DNA of 64,000 bases. Source: JAEXNA01 sp037189585 (lineage in GTDB: Bacteria > Vulcanimicrobiota > Xenobia > Xenobiales > JADMJV01). The DNA is taken from assembly GCA_037189585.1 (NCBI GenBank), contig JBBCJA010000001.1, positions 124,001 through 188,000 of the forward strand, read 5' to 3'. A program made the translations under genes and the position numbers. Below, one piece after another: positions 34,054-42,342 of the stretch. Positions within the stretch are counted from its first letter, which is position 1. Each line of letters begins with the position of its first letter. The notes beneath the pieces were generated by a model that did not search any database, was not told the origin of the DNA, and saw only the letters and a program-made list of their open reading frames with translations.

Positions 34054-35262
34054 CTATAAGCCTAGTTGAGCACCCAGGAGTTCAAAAGGGTCATCCGTTT
34101 GCGATGCAATCTCCTGATGGCCACCGTTGAGGTATGGAAGGATCAGCTCGAAAGGATCAGGCCTGAGCTGGGCGACGGGTGCTTCCGGCGTCAGCGGCGC
34201 GCCGAGGGATACGTCGGAACTTTCTTCCAGGGGCGATAAGGCGGGCCCGTCAAGCTCCGCGCTTGATCCGGGAGCATCACCGTAGAGTTCGTCTAAGGAT
34301 AGACCTGTCGGAGCGGCGGACTCGCTAGGTGTTGGGGCCGAGGGTTCATGAACGGAAGTCTTGACTTCCGCGAGTTCCACCGTGGGACTGTCAAAGAAGG
34401 CCTCCAGTGCGGCAAAAGATCGCAGAAAGGCCCATTCCGGCGCTCGCTCTAGGATGCGTGTGGGAAGAACGACGGCCTCGTCTTGTTCAGTACGTCCTGT
34501 CAGAGAAGCGATGGGGTCATAGAGTATCTTATCCGGGTCATGTCCGGGATCGAGTTTGAGATGCGCCACTTCGTGGAGCTCTGGAGGGTCGACGAAGGCT
34601 AAGGCTTTGGCTAGCAGAAAGACGTGACAGTTGAGGAAATCCGGTTCGCGATATCGGAACTTCTTGGCTCCCAGAAAGCTGTCGTAACGGCCTCCGGCAA
34701 GAACGGAGTGAAGAATTTTACGAGCGACGGTCTCTCCCACTAGACCAGGGTAGCGTCGATCATGGCTATCGCCGGCCAGAGCTTCAGCCTGCTGCCAGTC
34801 GGTGTAGAGAGGCTGCCAGATGGCATACTCTTCCGACAAGCGGGGCACCGCTAGTTCCAAAAGTCGCGTGGAAGCGCTGGCCGCCTCGGCCGCGAGTTCG
34901 TGAATCGCCGCGGTCAGGGTGTCGGGGCCGTTGTAAGGCTTCGTCGTACGAGCCTCGAGGTCTTTGAGAATATGGCGCGTGCGCGCTCGAAAGCCGCTGA
35001 CGCCAAGTCTTGGCCGTTCCAGAAATCGATAGTAGGGATACTCTTGAGTTCGTGAGACCCCAATCTCACAGGTGACCGCGCCAAATTCTCGTGAGGCCTG
35101 GAAGAGAATCCAGGAGTGGTAATGTCCGAGAACCGGCTTGGTGTAGCCGAACAGCAGATATTGGCTAGTGTACTCCTCCGTGACTTTGGTATAGCCGGGC
35201 AGTCTCTGCTTCATGGCCTCGTCAACCACGGTGCCGATACGAATGGAGGTACGGGTGCTCAT
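34054..35262 (-). CDS. Conserved-looking hypothetical protein, 402 residues
   Basis: No family recognised. The first ~290 residues look globular, with aromatic-rich parts (YTSQYLLFGYTKPVLGHYHS and YGHDPDK-like acidic loops) and FGAVTCEIGVSRTQEYPYYR, which could be a beta sheet core. The last ~110 residues are acidic and Pro/Ser-rich, hence probably disordered, ending with a repeated DPFEL element (DPFELILPYLNGG and DPFELLGAQLGL). No signal or membrane segment, so cytoplasmic. The gene ends 3 bp from the next gene upstream (NAD(P)HX repair enzyme, same strand), so the two are probably one operon. Function unknown. Confidence 0.75.
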   Translation of the reverse strand: MSTRTSIRIGTVVDEAMKQRLPGYTKVTEEYTSQYLLFGYTKPVLGHYHSWILFQASREFGAVTCEIGVSRTQEYPYYRFLERPRLGVSGFRARTRHILKDLEARTTKPYNGPDTLTAAIHELAAEAASASTRLLELAVPRLSEEYAIWQPLYTDWQQAEALAGDSHDRRYPGLVGETVARKILHSVLAGGRYDSFLGAKKFRYREPDFLNCHVFLLAKALAFVDPPELHEVAHLKLDPGHDPDKILYDPIASLTGRTEQDEAVVLPTRILERAPEWAFLRSFAALEAFFDSPTVELAEVKTSVHEPSAPTPSESAAPTGLSLDELYGDAPGSSAELDGPALSPLEESSDVSLGAPLTPEAPVAQLRPDPFELILPYLNGGHQEIASQTDDPFELLGAQLGL

Positions 35263-35265
35263 CCT

Positions 35266-36759
35266 CTAGAGTACCCCGGAGGCTCTCTGTTTTCCTACGG
35301 CACATGCTAAGGCTTGAGGGATTCTTTCGGCCAGGGCGGCGGCACCGCACCCCTTCGGGCCCATGTCGTCGCTGAGAAGGTCGCAGGCCAGCCCATGGAT
35401 GAAAGTCGCGCCGGCGGCAGCTTCCAGGGGAGGTAGGCCAAAAGCGAGATAGGCGCCGATCAGGCCGGCCAGAACGTCTCCTGACCCGCCTTGGGCTAGG
35501 AGGGCATTGCCGCTGGCGTTGACGTAAGCGCGACCGTCGGGGGAAGCGCACACCGTTGGATTACCTTTGAAACAGACGATGGCGCCTAAGCTCTCCGCCG
35601 CCTCGATGGCCGTTCCGATCCGATCCTTTTCCAGTTCCGAAACAGGTTTCCCCAGTAGCTTGGAGAGTTCACCCGGATGGGGGGTCAGGATCCAGGCCGC
35701 TCTTTTTTCTCGTGAGAATCTCGTAACACAGCGTAGGGCGTCGGCATCGACCACCACGGGCCCTCGAAAGCGGGAGAGCAGGTCTGGAGCGACCGTGTCC
35801 GTGTCAGGACCCAGTCCACACCCAAGGACAAGAGCGTTGAACGAGTCGAGAGCCACGAGTTCTTCGCGGTCGGTGAGTAGCGCTTCTGGGGTCCGGGTGA
35901 CCACGGCATTTCTGAGCTCGGGAGGGCAAGCCAGGGTTACCAAGCCTCCTCCGCCTCGAAGAGCTCCCAGGGTGCTCAGGAGTCCGGCTCCGGGATAGGT
36001 GGTGGAGCCGGTCGCCAGCAGGACACGGCCGTTGTCGCCCTTATGCATGGTCGGCCATTGATGAGGAAGCAAGCCCTCGAGAGAGTCGAAATTCACCAAG
36101 CGTATTTTGGGGAACTTGCGAAGCGTCTCAGGATGAAATCCGGGTTGGGTGACCACTAGTTCACCGCAGCATTGTTTCCCGGGATGGAGAAAATGGCCCC
36201 ATTTGGCAATTCCAAACGTGACGGTGCGATGGGCTCGAAAGGCTGTCCCGAGGGTCTGCCCTGTGGCTCCATCGACTCCTGAGGGGATGTCCACAGCGAG
36301 GCGATAGGTATTGCTATGGTTCGCCTTGTCCAAAATTTTCGCATAGAGCCCGTCGAGGGATCGCCGCAGCCCGGTTCCAAACAGAGCATCGATTACGATA
36401 GAGCCTGGGGGAAAGTTCAGTGCGTCGAGCTCGGAGTCCGTCATGAGCTGGAGTGGCACATTCCAGTTTTGGGCTAGAAGACGCTGCTCTTCGGCGTCAG
36501 GGGAAAGCTTCTCGGAAAAGAGCCAGGCTGTCACTTCTCTACCTTGTTCATGGAGCGACCGCGCGATGACTAATCCGTCCCCTCCGTTGTTGCCGGGACC
36601 CACTAGAACAATGGCGGGGCCTGAGGGGAGATGAGGTAGGATAGAGCGGGCGGCGCTTTCCATTAAGACCAGCGAGGGAAGACCTTTTTGTTGAATGGTT
36701 TCGGCGTCGATCCGTTCCATTTGTGAAGGCGTGACCAGAAGCATGAGGTCGCTTTCCAC
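35266..36759 (-). CDS. nnr: Bifunctional NAD(P)HX epimerase/dehydratase
   Basis: 497 residues with the usual fused layout. The N-terminal YjeF_N epimerase half shows VLVGPGNNGGDGLVIARSL and VIDALFGTGLRRSLDG, followed by LAVDIPSGVDGATG. The C-terminal ribokinase-like dehydratase half shows ILTPHPGELSKLLG and the ATP/ADP-site motif QGGSGDVLAGLIGAYLAFG. The enzyme repairs hydrated NADH and NADPH: the first half interconverts R and S forms, the second dehydrates the S form with ADP or ATP. The ATG at 36759 is used; a second ATG five codons in (MLLVTPSQM) is equally likely. It is divergent from the 36.8 kb gene. Confidence 0.93.
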   Translation of the reverse strand: MESDLMLLVTPSQMERIDAETIQQKGLPSLVLMESAARSILPHLPSGPAIVLVGPGNNGGDGLVIARSLHEQGREVTAWLFSEKLSPDAEEQRLLAQNWNVPLQLMTDSELDALNFPPGSIVIDALFGTGLRRSLDGLYAKILDKANHSNTYRLAVDIPSGVDGATGQTLGTAFRAHRTVTFGIAKWGHFLHPGKQCCGELVVTQPGFHPETLRKFPKIRLVNFDSLEGLLPHQWPTMHKGDNGRVLLATGSTTYPGAGLLSTLGALRGGGGLVTLACPPELRNAVVTRTPEALLTDREELVALDSFNALVLGCGLGPDTDTVAPDLLSRFRGPVVVDADALRCVTRFSREKRAAWILTPHPGELSKLLGKPVSELEKDRIGTAIEAAESLGAIVCFKGNPTVCASPDGRAYVNASGNALLAQGGSGDVLAGLIGAYLAFGLPPLEAAAGATFIHGLACDLLSDDMGPKGCGAAALAERIPQALACAVGKQRASGVL

Positions 36760-36817
36760 GACGGGCTCCTTGAATCCGTTTTAGCTCCTTTTGAGGGCAG
36801 CCGATTAAGCTTCGGGC

Positions 36818-37948
36818 ATGCTTATTTCACCCCTCATGCCGGTGGCAGGTCAAAGACCGTCTCGGCTTTCCTTCACCGCGTCTTTGAATCAGCAGGCTCA
36901 AGACGGGTTTGTGGCTCGCTCCGCTGACGAGGTTACGGAGGGGCTTACCTTTCGGCAGGCTCTCAAGACACTCCGGCCGGAAACGGACCGCGTTACTTCG
37001 ACGGAACGAGTCAATCCAGCTTCGGATGCCTTGCTCCTCAATCTCGTGGATAAGCTTCCCGCAGATCTCGCGCGGATGACGTGGGGGGCTATCACCCGAT
37101 TGTTTACCCACGGCGATACCACTCCGAAAGAGCTACGGGAAAGTGTCGCCGACTACAAGATCGGCAAGGAAGCCCCGCTCGATATCGATCCACTTTTGAA
37201 AACTTTGACTTCAGTGATGAAAGAGAGTCCGGAATTGACTCCTCATATCGGGCCGGAGCACGTCTGGAGTGAGGAGGGGAAGAGCTATCAGGGACTCGGT
37301 TTCTACGCTCGAGTCGGACAAGCGATTTTAGGAGAGCGACCTCTTCCGTTTCCTACATTTTCAAGAAGTAAGCTGATCTGTGCTTTGGGCCTAGGCGCAA
37401 CGAACGTGATGATGCCTACGGGTAGAGAGGCTGAATTGAAGGCCTGGGTTCTTTCTCAAGAGCCAGGTTCGATCGAATTTCACGAGCTCTTTGGACAGGC
37501 CTACCAGATGAATCAGGGCGACCTGTACGCGACTTTGCTCACTGCCGAGAACGTTCTCTGTGAGGGGCTCTACGACCCCAATCGTCAGGACCGTGAAGTT
37601 ACAAAACGACTCAGCTATCTGCGTAGCGATTCCGCGCCGGCAGGCGACAATTTCGGGAGTTGGTATCATCTGGTCGGCTCCGCTCTCTACAGCCTTGTTC
37701 GCCCCGAATGGAAGGCGGAAACCGTGATGAAGGTCGAGGGGATGGGGAGCTATATCCTTGAGGGAAAAGATCCTCAAGAAGACCACATCAATAGTTTGGG
37801 GATCAAGTTGGGAGCCTCGCTTCGTGAGATTTCAGAGAAGGGTCTTCCTGAGACGCCTGTTTCGCCGGAACCTTATGTCAATCTGCGCGAATTTGGCTGG
37901 AATCGCGAGTCAGTAGCACGCTGGACGGTGCCTTACTCATCGAAGTAG
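36818..37948 (+). CDS. Hypothetical protein, 376 residues
   Basis: No family recognised. It is soluble, mainly helical, with no signal peptide despite a slightly hydrophobic start (MLISPLMPVAGQ). The opening resembles the first residues of the subtilisin-like and amylase-like proteins of this window (M-I-S-x-x with Pro/Gly soon after), which also lack a clear Sec signal. Regions such as FHELFGQAYQMNQGDLYATL and GSWYHLVGSALYSLVRPEW look like a helical core of an uncharacterised family. It is a single gene, followed by a strong bidirectional terminator shared with rpsI. Function unknown. Confidence 0.7.
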   Translation: MLISPLMPVAGQRPSRLSFTASLNQQAQDGFVARSADEVTEGLTFRQALKTLRPETDRVTSTERVNPASDALLLNLVDKLPADLARMTWGAITRLFTHGDTTPKELRESVADYKIGKEAPLDIDPLLKTLTSVMKESPELTPHIGPEHVWSEEGKSYQGLGFYARVGQAILGERPLPFPTFSRSKLICALGLGATNVMMPTGREAELKAWVLSQEPGSIEFHELFGQAYQMNQGDLYATLLTAENVLCEGLYDPNRQDREVTKRLSYLRSDSAPAGDNFGSWYHLVGSALYSLVRPEWKAETVMKVEGMGSYILEGKDPQEDHINSLGIKLGASLREISEKGLPETPVSPEPYVNLREFGWNRESVARWTVPYSSK

Positions 37949-37991
37949 GGTCGCTACCATTCGACAGGTGCTGAAAAATCTCGTACAAACA

Positions 37992-38025
37992 AAAAAAACT
38001 CCCGACCTGACAGCCGGGAGTTTTT
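37992..38025. terminator. Bidirectional terminator between rpsI and the 36.8 kb gene
   Basis: GC stem ACTCCCG/CGGGAGT (37997-38003 with 38014-38020), extended by A6/T6 on the sides, with a 10-nt loop. The A-run and T-run make it work in both directions for the two convergent genes. Confidence 0.9.
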
Positions 38026-38051
38026 TCGTGAGCGAAAGGACGAGATTCGCC

Positions 38052-38465
38052 TTAACGCTTGGTCCACTGGAAGCCCTTACGAGCTCTCTTGCGACCATAT
38101 TTTTTGCGCTCTTTTTCACGAGGATCGCGGGTGAGGTAGCCACCCTTGCGGAGCGGTGAGCGGAGGTTGTCGTCAAAACGCAGCAGAGCGCGGGCGATAC
38201 CGTGACGGAGAGCTCCGGCTTGACCGCTGATTCCGCCGCCGTGCAGGCGAGCCAGCACGTTGAACTTGGACAAGGTCTCGGTGGTTTCGAGAGGGTCCTT
38301 GACCTGCATCACGTGGGTGGCGCGAACAAAATGCTCGTCGGCGGGCTTGTTGTTGACGAAAATGCGTCCGTCGCCGGGCACCAAGCGCACACGGGCGACC
38401 GCGCGTTTGCGGCGACCGGTGGCGGCGTAGACGATAGGACCGATGGAAACGTTCAGATCACTCAT
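38052..38465 (-). CDS. rpsI: 30S ribosomal protein S9 (uS9)
   Basis: 137 residues, normal length. The family hallmarks are clear: ATGRRKRAVARVRL near the start, GGGISGQAGALRHGIARALL in the middle, and the basic tail RDPREKERKKYGRKRARKGF ending in QWTKR, whose last Lys-Arg reaches toward the P-site tRNA. It sits 18 bp after rplM, the usual L13-S9 pair, and ends in front of a strong terminator. Confidence 0.98.
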   Translation of the reverse strand: MSDLNVSIGPIVYAATGRRKRAVARVRLVPGDGRIFVNNKPADEHFVRATHVMQVKDPLETTETLSKFNVLARLHGGGISGQAGALRHGIARALLRFDDNLRSPLRKGGYLTRDPREKERKKYGRKRARKGFQWTKR

Positions 38466-38483
38466 AGTTAGTCAGTCTCGCTC

Positions 38484-38933
38484 TTATCTTTTCGATTTGG
38501 AGTCAATGGCGGGAAAGGCGACGGGCTTTTGAGCCTGATGCGGATGCCCAGCATCGCTGTAGAGTTTCAAGCGGAGCAAGCGAGCCGAGCGAAGACGGTT
38601 CTTCGGCAGCATTCCCCGGACAGCTTCGTGCAAGATGCGGTCGGGGTGCCTGTCTCTCATCTGAGTCGCGGTGGTCCTGCGCAGACCGCCCGGATACAGG
38701 GAGTGCTTGTAGTAAATCTTCTGGGACCACTTTTTGCCGGTCAATCCGACTTTATCGACATTGGTGACGATCACGAAGTCGCCGCCGTCAACGTGGCGCG
38801 AAAATTCAGGCTTGTGTTTGCCGGCGAGCACGCGGGCAATTTCCGTTGCGAGGCGACCCAAAGTGTGACCAGTGGCGTCGACTTCGTACCAGGTTCTCTG
38901 GACCTCTTCGGGTCGCAGATGTGCCGTTTTCAT
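38484..38933 (-). CDS. rplM: 50S ribosomal protein L13 (uL13)
   Basis: 149 residues. WYEVDATGHTLGRLATEIAR, LAGKHKPEFSRHVDGGDFV, and KVGLTGKKWSQKIYYKHS are characteristic of uL13, as is the later block ILHEAVRGMLPKNRLR. It is an early-assembly protein of the large subunit. GGAGAG lies about 9 bp before the ATG. It is first in a two-gene operon with rpsI, under a near-consensus promoter about 90 bp upstream, and the leader contains a G/C-rich hairpin that might be part of autoregulation. Confidence 0.98.
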   Translation of the reverse strand: MKTAHLRPEEVQRTWYEVDATGHTLGRLATEIARVLAGKHKPEFSRHVDGGDFVIVTNVDKVGLTGKKWSQKIYYKHSLYPGGLRRTTATQMRDRHPDRILHEAVRGMLPKNRLRSARLLRLKLYSDAGHPHQAQKPVAFPAIDSKSKR

Positions 38934-38993
38934 AAAGGTTCTCTCCGTTTGAGGCTCGGAACTTCTACCATTTCCGATGCTCTAGATAAAGGA

Positions 38994-39014
38994 ACTGCCC
39001 CCAATAGGGGGGCA
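38994..39014 (-). promoter_or_regulatory. Hairpin in the rplM leader
   Basis: TGCCCC/GGGGCA with a short loop, in the 5' leader between promoter and rplM start. It could be the site of L13 feedback control, which is known for rplM-rpsI in some bacteria, or simply a stable leader fold. Confidence 0.35.
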
Positions 39015-39024
39015 AAGCTCGGCT

Positions 39025-39053
39025 ATGATAATACAGGCCGATCCGCGTGTCAA
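39025..39053 (-). promoter_or_regulatory. rplM-rpsI promoter
   Basis: On the minus strand: TTGACA (39053-39048), a 17-bp spacer and TATCAT (39030-39025). The -35 box is perfect and the -10 box matches five of six, in keeping with a highly expressed ribosomal operon. Confidence 0.8.
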
Positions 39054-39099
39054 CACGTTTTCCACATGCGGGCTATGCCGTCTTTGAGCCGGCCTGAAC

Positions 39100-39633
39100 T
39101 CACTCCTTGGCCGCGACTTGGCGCGGGTCCGTGTTGGGTTGATACTCGACTTTCACCAAATAGGACGAGCCGTCGATCTGGAAGCGGTAGCTTTCGGGTT
39201 TCTGAAGCAGCGCGTTCTGGCCCGAGCTGACCAAAAGCGTACGGGCGCCCTTCCACCTCACGGAGAGCAAGTCCGAGGGGACGGCTAGCAGTATCGACTT
39301 TTCATGGACTCGTTGGTGAACACCGACGGATGAATGAAAAAGTAAGGGGGGCTCTTGGCCTAACGATACTCCTGGCGATGTCAGGCGTAGGCAAGCGTGC
39401 ATTCGATTGGTGGTCTCGGGCCGATCCAACGGGATCTCGAAAACTTGGCTTGTTCCATCGACAAAATTGCGTCAAATTCTGGGAGAGGAGTCGCCATAGG
39501 CCACCACGGCGTCGATACTACCATCGGGACTTGTCACGCGTAGCTGTTCCTGCCAAGCTTCCTGCCCGAAGTGAAAGGCTGCTCTTGTGACTCCGAGATT
39601 ATCGGCTATGTGGGAGTACAGATGTCGTCCCAC
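39100..39633 (-). pseudogene. Hypothetical gene interrupted by an in-frame TGA
   Basis: Read from GTG 39633, the frame gives 53 protein-like codons (VGRHLYSHIADNLGVTRAAF onward, to AYGDSSPRI), then TGA at 39472-39474, and continues in the same frame for 124 codons (RNFVDGTSQVFEIPLDRPET to the stop at 39100). Both parts look coding and no frame change is needed. Trp would fit the TGA position (PRI-W-RNF), so a TGG to TGA nonsense change is the simplest reading. The start overlaps the end of the DUF4272 gene by about 28 bp. Family unknown. A downstream TTG (39429) could make the second part alone. Confidence 0.55.
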
Positions 39634-40616
39634 TCGCACGGTTCAAGACGGGTGAGCCAACTTAGGGCGTAGTGGCGTTCGTAGACGATTCCGAGGTCGA
39701 TGTCTTCCGGCGGCTTATTGTTGTCGAGTTGGGCTTGGCGCACGAGCCAGAGTTGGCAGAAGGTAAGGTCGAGGGTGTCGAGCAGGATGCTGGGGGCGCG
39801 CAGGTGGGCGCGGGTGAGTAGCTGGTCTTCCTCGGAGTCTAGCATCATGCCGACCACCGTCGAGGCATCGCAGATCTCCGAGGGAGGCGGCAGCTCCTGA
39901 AGCCCGACGCTCCAGAGAAGCGCCAGGAGGGACTCGTAGCGCCAGCTGAAGGCGACATGCGCTTCGGGCTCAGAATTCGGGTGGTTGAGGTAATCTTGCT
40001 CTTCCGGAGTGAGGTGGGCGAACCCCAGGGGGCGTAATTCCTTGAGCTCTTCCGTCGGGATCGGCTCTCCGGCCCCGGCGGAATCCCCTCGTAGCGCTAC
40101 CAAGAGTAAGGCCAGGCACCGCTCGGCGACCTCGCGGGCCTCGCGAAGGTGTATTTCCCGCTCGGAGATGACCAGAGGAAGGTGCTTTGGAACCGAGAAG
40201 CCTTGGCTTTTGAGTCTCGTCTGGGACCGATCTCGACGCTGGCGTGCCTCCAAGGGCTGTGGAACTTTCGCTTGTGGGTGGGGTTGCCCGCCGGGGGAGT
40301 GGAGCGTCCTCCCCTCGCTATCGATGAACTCTCCATTGGTGCGGCGCAGAATACCCGCGCTCTGTTCGAGCCAGGGCAGGACCGCTGGATAGGCCTCCGG
40401 TGCGACCTCCAAGACTAGAAAATGTCGAGTTCGCTCGAGTTGTCTCAAGAGGGCGAACATCGCTGGGGTCATCTCGTGGGAGCTGTGTATCTGCTCGAAG
40501 AGTTCATCGAGTTGTCGTGAGGTGCCCTGGTCCGCAGATTGGCTATGGGAGATGATGCGGTGAGGAAAGTCTCGAGGGGGAAGCTCCCGCACGGAGCAAT
40601 AGATGGAGACTTCCAT
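39606..40616 (-). CDS. DUF4272 domain protein
   Basis: 336 residues. The C-terminal ~200 residues carry DUF4272 features: LREAREVAERCLALLLVAL, FSWRYESLLALLWSVGLQEL and the closing ERHYALSWLTRLEPCEWDDI. The first ~110 residues are a separate small domain (MEVSIYCSVRELPPRDFP). Proteins with DUF4272 are widespread and of unknown function, often near immunity or DNA-linked genes. There is no signal or membrane segment. Gene start ATG 40616. It is upstream of, and overlaps, the interrupted gene at 39.1 kb. The 220 bp upstream, up to the tRNA cluster, holds no gene. Confidence 0.75.
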   Translation of the reverse strand: MEVSIYCSVRELPPRDFPHRIISHSQSADQGTSRQLDELFEQIHSSHEMTPAMFALLRQLERTRHFLVLEVAPEAYPAVLPWLEQSAGILRRTNGEFIDSEGRTLHSPGGQPHPQAKVPQPLEARQRRDRSQTRLKSQGFSVPKHLPLVISEREIHLREAREVAERCLALLLVALRGDSAGAGEPIPTEELKELRPLGFAHLTPEEQDYLNHPNSEPEAHVAFSWRYESLLALLWSVGLQELPPPSEICDASTVVGMMLDSEEDQLLTRAHLRAPSILLDTLDLTFCQLWLVRQAQLDNNKPPEDIDLGIVYERHYALSWLTRLEPCEWDDICTPT

Positions 40617-40812
40617 GGTCGAGTGGTTCTGTAAGGTGAAGTCGGGACCTTTCCAACCTTTGTAGCTACCACTCTTATAGTTGCTACTGGCAACCTACTG
40701 GGCATCGAACCTTGGGTGGTACTTTGGGGAGCACCTCGTGCAGGTGATGGGTACCCTTGGCGCCATTTTTTGCCAAGATCCCGCTTCCCCTGATGGAGTC
40801 CCTCAAAATAAG

Positions 40813-40838
40813 AGAGCCCTTGATTTCTCAAGGGCTCC
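40813..40838 (-). terminator. Terminator after the tRNA cluster
   Basis: A 9-bp stem (40814-40822 with 40829-40837) followed on the minus strand by TCTTATTTTG, just after the Lys tRNA. Confidence 0.7.
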
Positions 40839-40840
40839 CC

Positions 40841-40915
40841 TGGTGGGTCATGCAGGATTTGAACCTGCGACCACCCGATTAAAAGTCGGATGCTCTACCG
40901 CTGAGCTAATGACCC
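40841..40915 (-). tRNA. tRNA-Lys (TTT)
   Basis: Full cloverleaf on the minus strand: acceptor GGGTCAT/ATGACCC, anticodon loop CTTTTAA, T-loop TTCAAAT. CCA is encoded. Last gene of a five-tRNA cluster. Confidence 0.95.
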
Positions 40916-40918
40916 GTG

Positions 40919-40992
40919 CGCGCCCTGAGGGGTTCGAACCCCCAACCTACGGCTCCGAAGGCCGTCACTCTATCCAGTTGAGCTAAGGGCGC
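40919..40992 (-). tRNA. tRNA-Arg (TCG)
   Basis: Acceptor GCGCCCT/AGGGCGC, anticodon loop CTTCGGA giving TCG, T-loop TTCGAAC. CCA is not encoded, unlike its Lys and His neighbours. Confidence 0.95.
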
Positions 40993-41027
40993 TCATAGGC
41001 CGGACCGAAGTCCGGTGTTTTTAAAAA

Positions 41028-41103
41028 TGGGGCGAGCGATGGGAGTCGAACCCACGACCCTCGGTACCACAAACCGATGCTCTGCCATTGAGCTACGCTC
41101 GCC
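41028..41103 (-). tRNA. tRNA-His (GTG)
   Basis: Anticodon loop TTGTGGT giving GTG. The extra 5' G (G-1) typical of His tRNA is encoded and faces C73; CCA is encoded. Confidence 0.95.
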
Positions 41104-41120
41104 ACGTTTTATAAGAGAAG

Positions 41121-41194
41121 CGTACCCAGCAGGACTCGAACCTGCGACCTACTGCTTAGAAGGCAGTTGCTCTATCCAGCTGAGCTATGGGTAC
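41121..41194 (-). tRNA. tRNA-Arg (TCT)
   Basis: Acceptor GTACCCA/TGGGTAC, anticodon loop CTTCTAA giving TCT, T-loop TTCGAGT. CCA is not encoded. Confidence 0.95.
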
Positions 41195-41216
41195 CGGTAT
41201 TACCTGCCAGCTCCGA

Positions 41217-41293
41217 TGGTCGGAGCGGCCGGATTCGAACCGGCGACCCCTTGCTCCCAAAGCAAGTGCGCTACCAGGCTGCGCTACGCTCCG
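41217..41293 (-). tRNA. tRNA-Pro (TGG)
   Basis: Acceptor CGGAGCG/CGCTCCG, anticodon loop TTTGGGA giving TGG, T-loop TTCGAAT. CCA is encoded. First tRNA of the cluster, about 90 bp after rdgB, and possibly transcribed with it. Confidence 0.95.
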
Positions 41294-41385
41294 TCTCTTT
41301 GCGGGCTTCGACAGTATAGCGACCGGTCCCATTCTCGTCAATCGCTGATTTTTAATCGACTTCGCCGGAACGGCATCGGAGGGCT

Positions 41386-41991
41386 CTAAGGTACAGAGTC
41401 AGTAGTGATCTCGAGCTTTTCCATCAGCGCGCGAAAGGCTTTCCCGCGGTGACTGATCTCGTCTTTTTGTTCGGGCGATAGCTCGGCCACGGTACAGCCG
41501 AGTTCGGGAAGATAGACGATCGGATCGTAGCCGAACCCTCCGTCTCCCTTAGGTTCGAATCCGATCACGCCTTCCATGGCGCCCTCGGCGGTGTATTCGC
41601 GACCGTCGGGAAACGTCACCGCGGCCACGCAGCGAAAACGCGCCGAACGCTTGCCTTCGGGGACATCTTGCATCGCTTCTAGTACGCGCGCCATCTTCTC
41701 GCTATGAGGGGTGTCGGCACCGGCGTACCGCGCGGAGTGAACCCCGGGCTCTCCACCCAGCGCGTCGATCTCGAGCCCGCTGTCATCAGCCATGGCGTTG
41801 AAACCCGTCATCTTGGCGTAGTAGCGACTCTTGAGAAGAGCGTTTTCCAGGAAGGATTCGCCTGTCTCTTCGGGCTCGGGAATTGGATCGTGCTCGGAAA
41901 GGTCGGTCAAAGTGATGGGATAGGCGGCCAAGATTCCGCGAATTGCCTCTGTCTTGTGGGGGTTGCCGGTGGCGACGAGGTACTGCTGCAC
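41386..41991 (-). CDS. rdgB: XTP/dITP diphosphatase (HAM1/RdgB)
   Basis: 201 residues, family length. YLVATGNPHKTEAIRGIL at the start, AMADDSGLEIDALGGEPGVHSARYAG in the middle (the acidic metal site and SARYAG block), and GFGYDPIVYLPELG plus SHRGKAFRAL near the end are diagnostic. It hydrolyses non-canonical purine triphosphates (ITP, XTP, dITP) to keep them out of DNA and RNA. It follows the small coiled-coil gene by 5 bp and precedes the tRNA cluster. Confidence 0.95.
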   Translation of the reverse strand: MQQYLVATGNPHKTEAIRGILAAYPITLTDLSEHDPIPEPEETGESFLENALLKSRYYAKMTGFNAMADDSGLEIDALGGEPGVHSARYAGADTPHSEKMARVLEAMQDVPEGKRSARFRCVAAVTFPDGREYTAEGAMEGVIGFEPKGDGGFGYDPIVYLPELGCTVAELSPEQKDEISHRGKAFRALMEKLEITTDSVP

Positions 41992-41996
41992 TAGGG

Positions 41997-42302
41997 CTAA
42001 GTCTTCCCGAGGTGGTTAATCTCGGTCCAACTCTCATCGATCTGCCACTGCAGAGTCTTGATATCCTGGCAGATGGATAACAGTTCGGGGTCGGTCAGCT
42101 TGTTCTTGGCGTACAGCTCGTAAACTTTATGGGCTAAGGACTGCATCTTTTTCTCTTTGTCCTCGCGTTTGGCTTGCACATCCATTTTCAGACGCTGAAT
42201 GCGAAGCATCTTCTCCGAGTTGCGAATGGCGGCATCCCGCGATTTTTGAACGCTTTTGGAGGCCCCTTTAAAAGAGTCTCCCAACATATCGAATAGGCCC
42301 AT
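41997..42302 (-). CDS. Small coiled-coil protein, unknown
   Basis: 101 residues, charged and helical throughout, with a coiled-coil look over about residues 20-95 (RLKMDVQAKREDKEKKMQSL and ICQDIKTLQWQIDESWTEI). No signal peptide or membrane segment and no family I can name. GGAACAG-like purines lie near the ATG. It lies between hemL (41 bp upstream) and rdgB (5 bp downstream) on the same strand, so it is likely part of that operon. Function unknown. Confidence 0.7.
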   Translation of the reverse strand: MGLFDMLGDSFKGASKSVQKSRDAAIRNSEKMLRIQRLKMDVQAKREDKEKKMQSLAHKVYELYAKNKLTDPELLSICQDIKTLQWQIDESWTEINHLGKT

Positions 42303-42342
42303 ATACGGTTGGTTCTGTTCCCTTCTAGAGAGTCCTTCGCGC

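Noticed and set aside
39472..39474. TGA read as Trp (genetic code 4) or selenocysteine
   Set aside because: TGG is used for Trp elsewhere and TGA ends other genes such as the GspF-like one; no SECIS-like hairpin follows.
40469..40831. 120-codon minus-strand frame upstream of the DUF4272 gene
   Set aside because: Overlaps the start of that gene in another frame, low-quality composition, no ribosome site.
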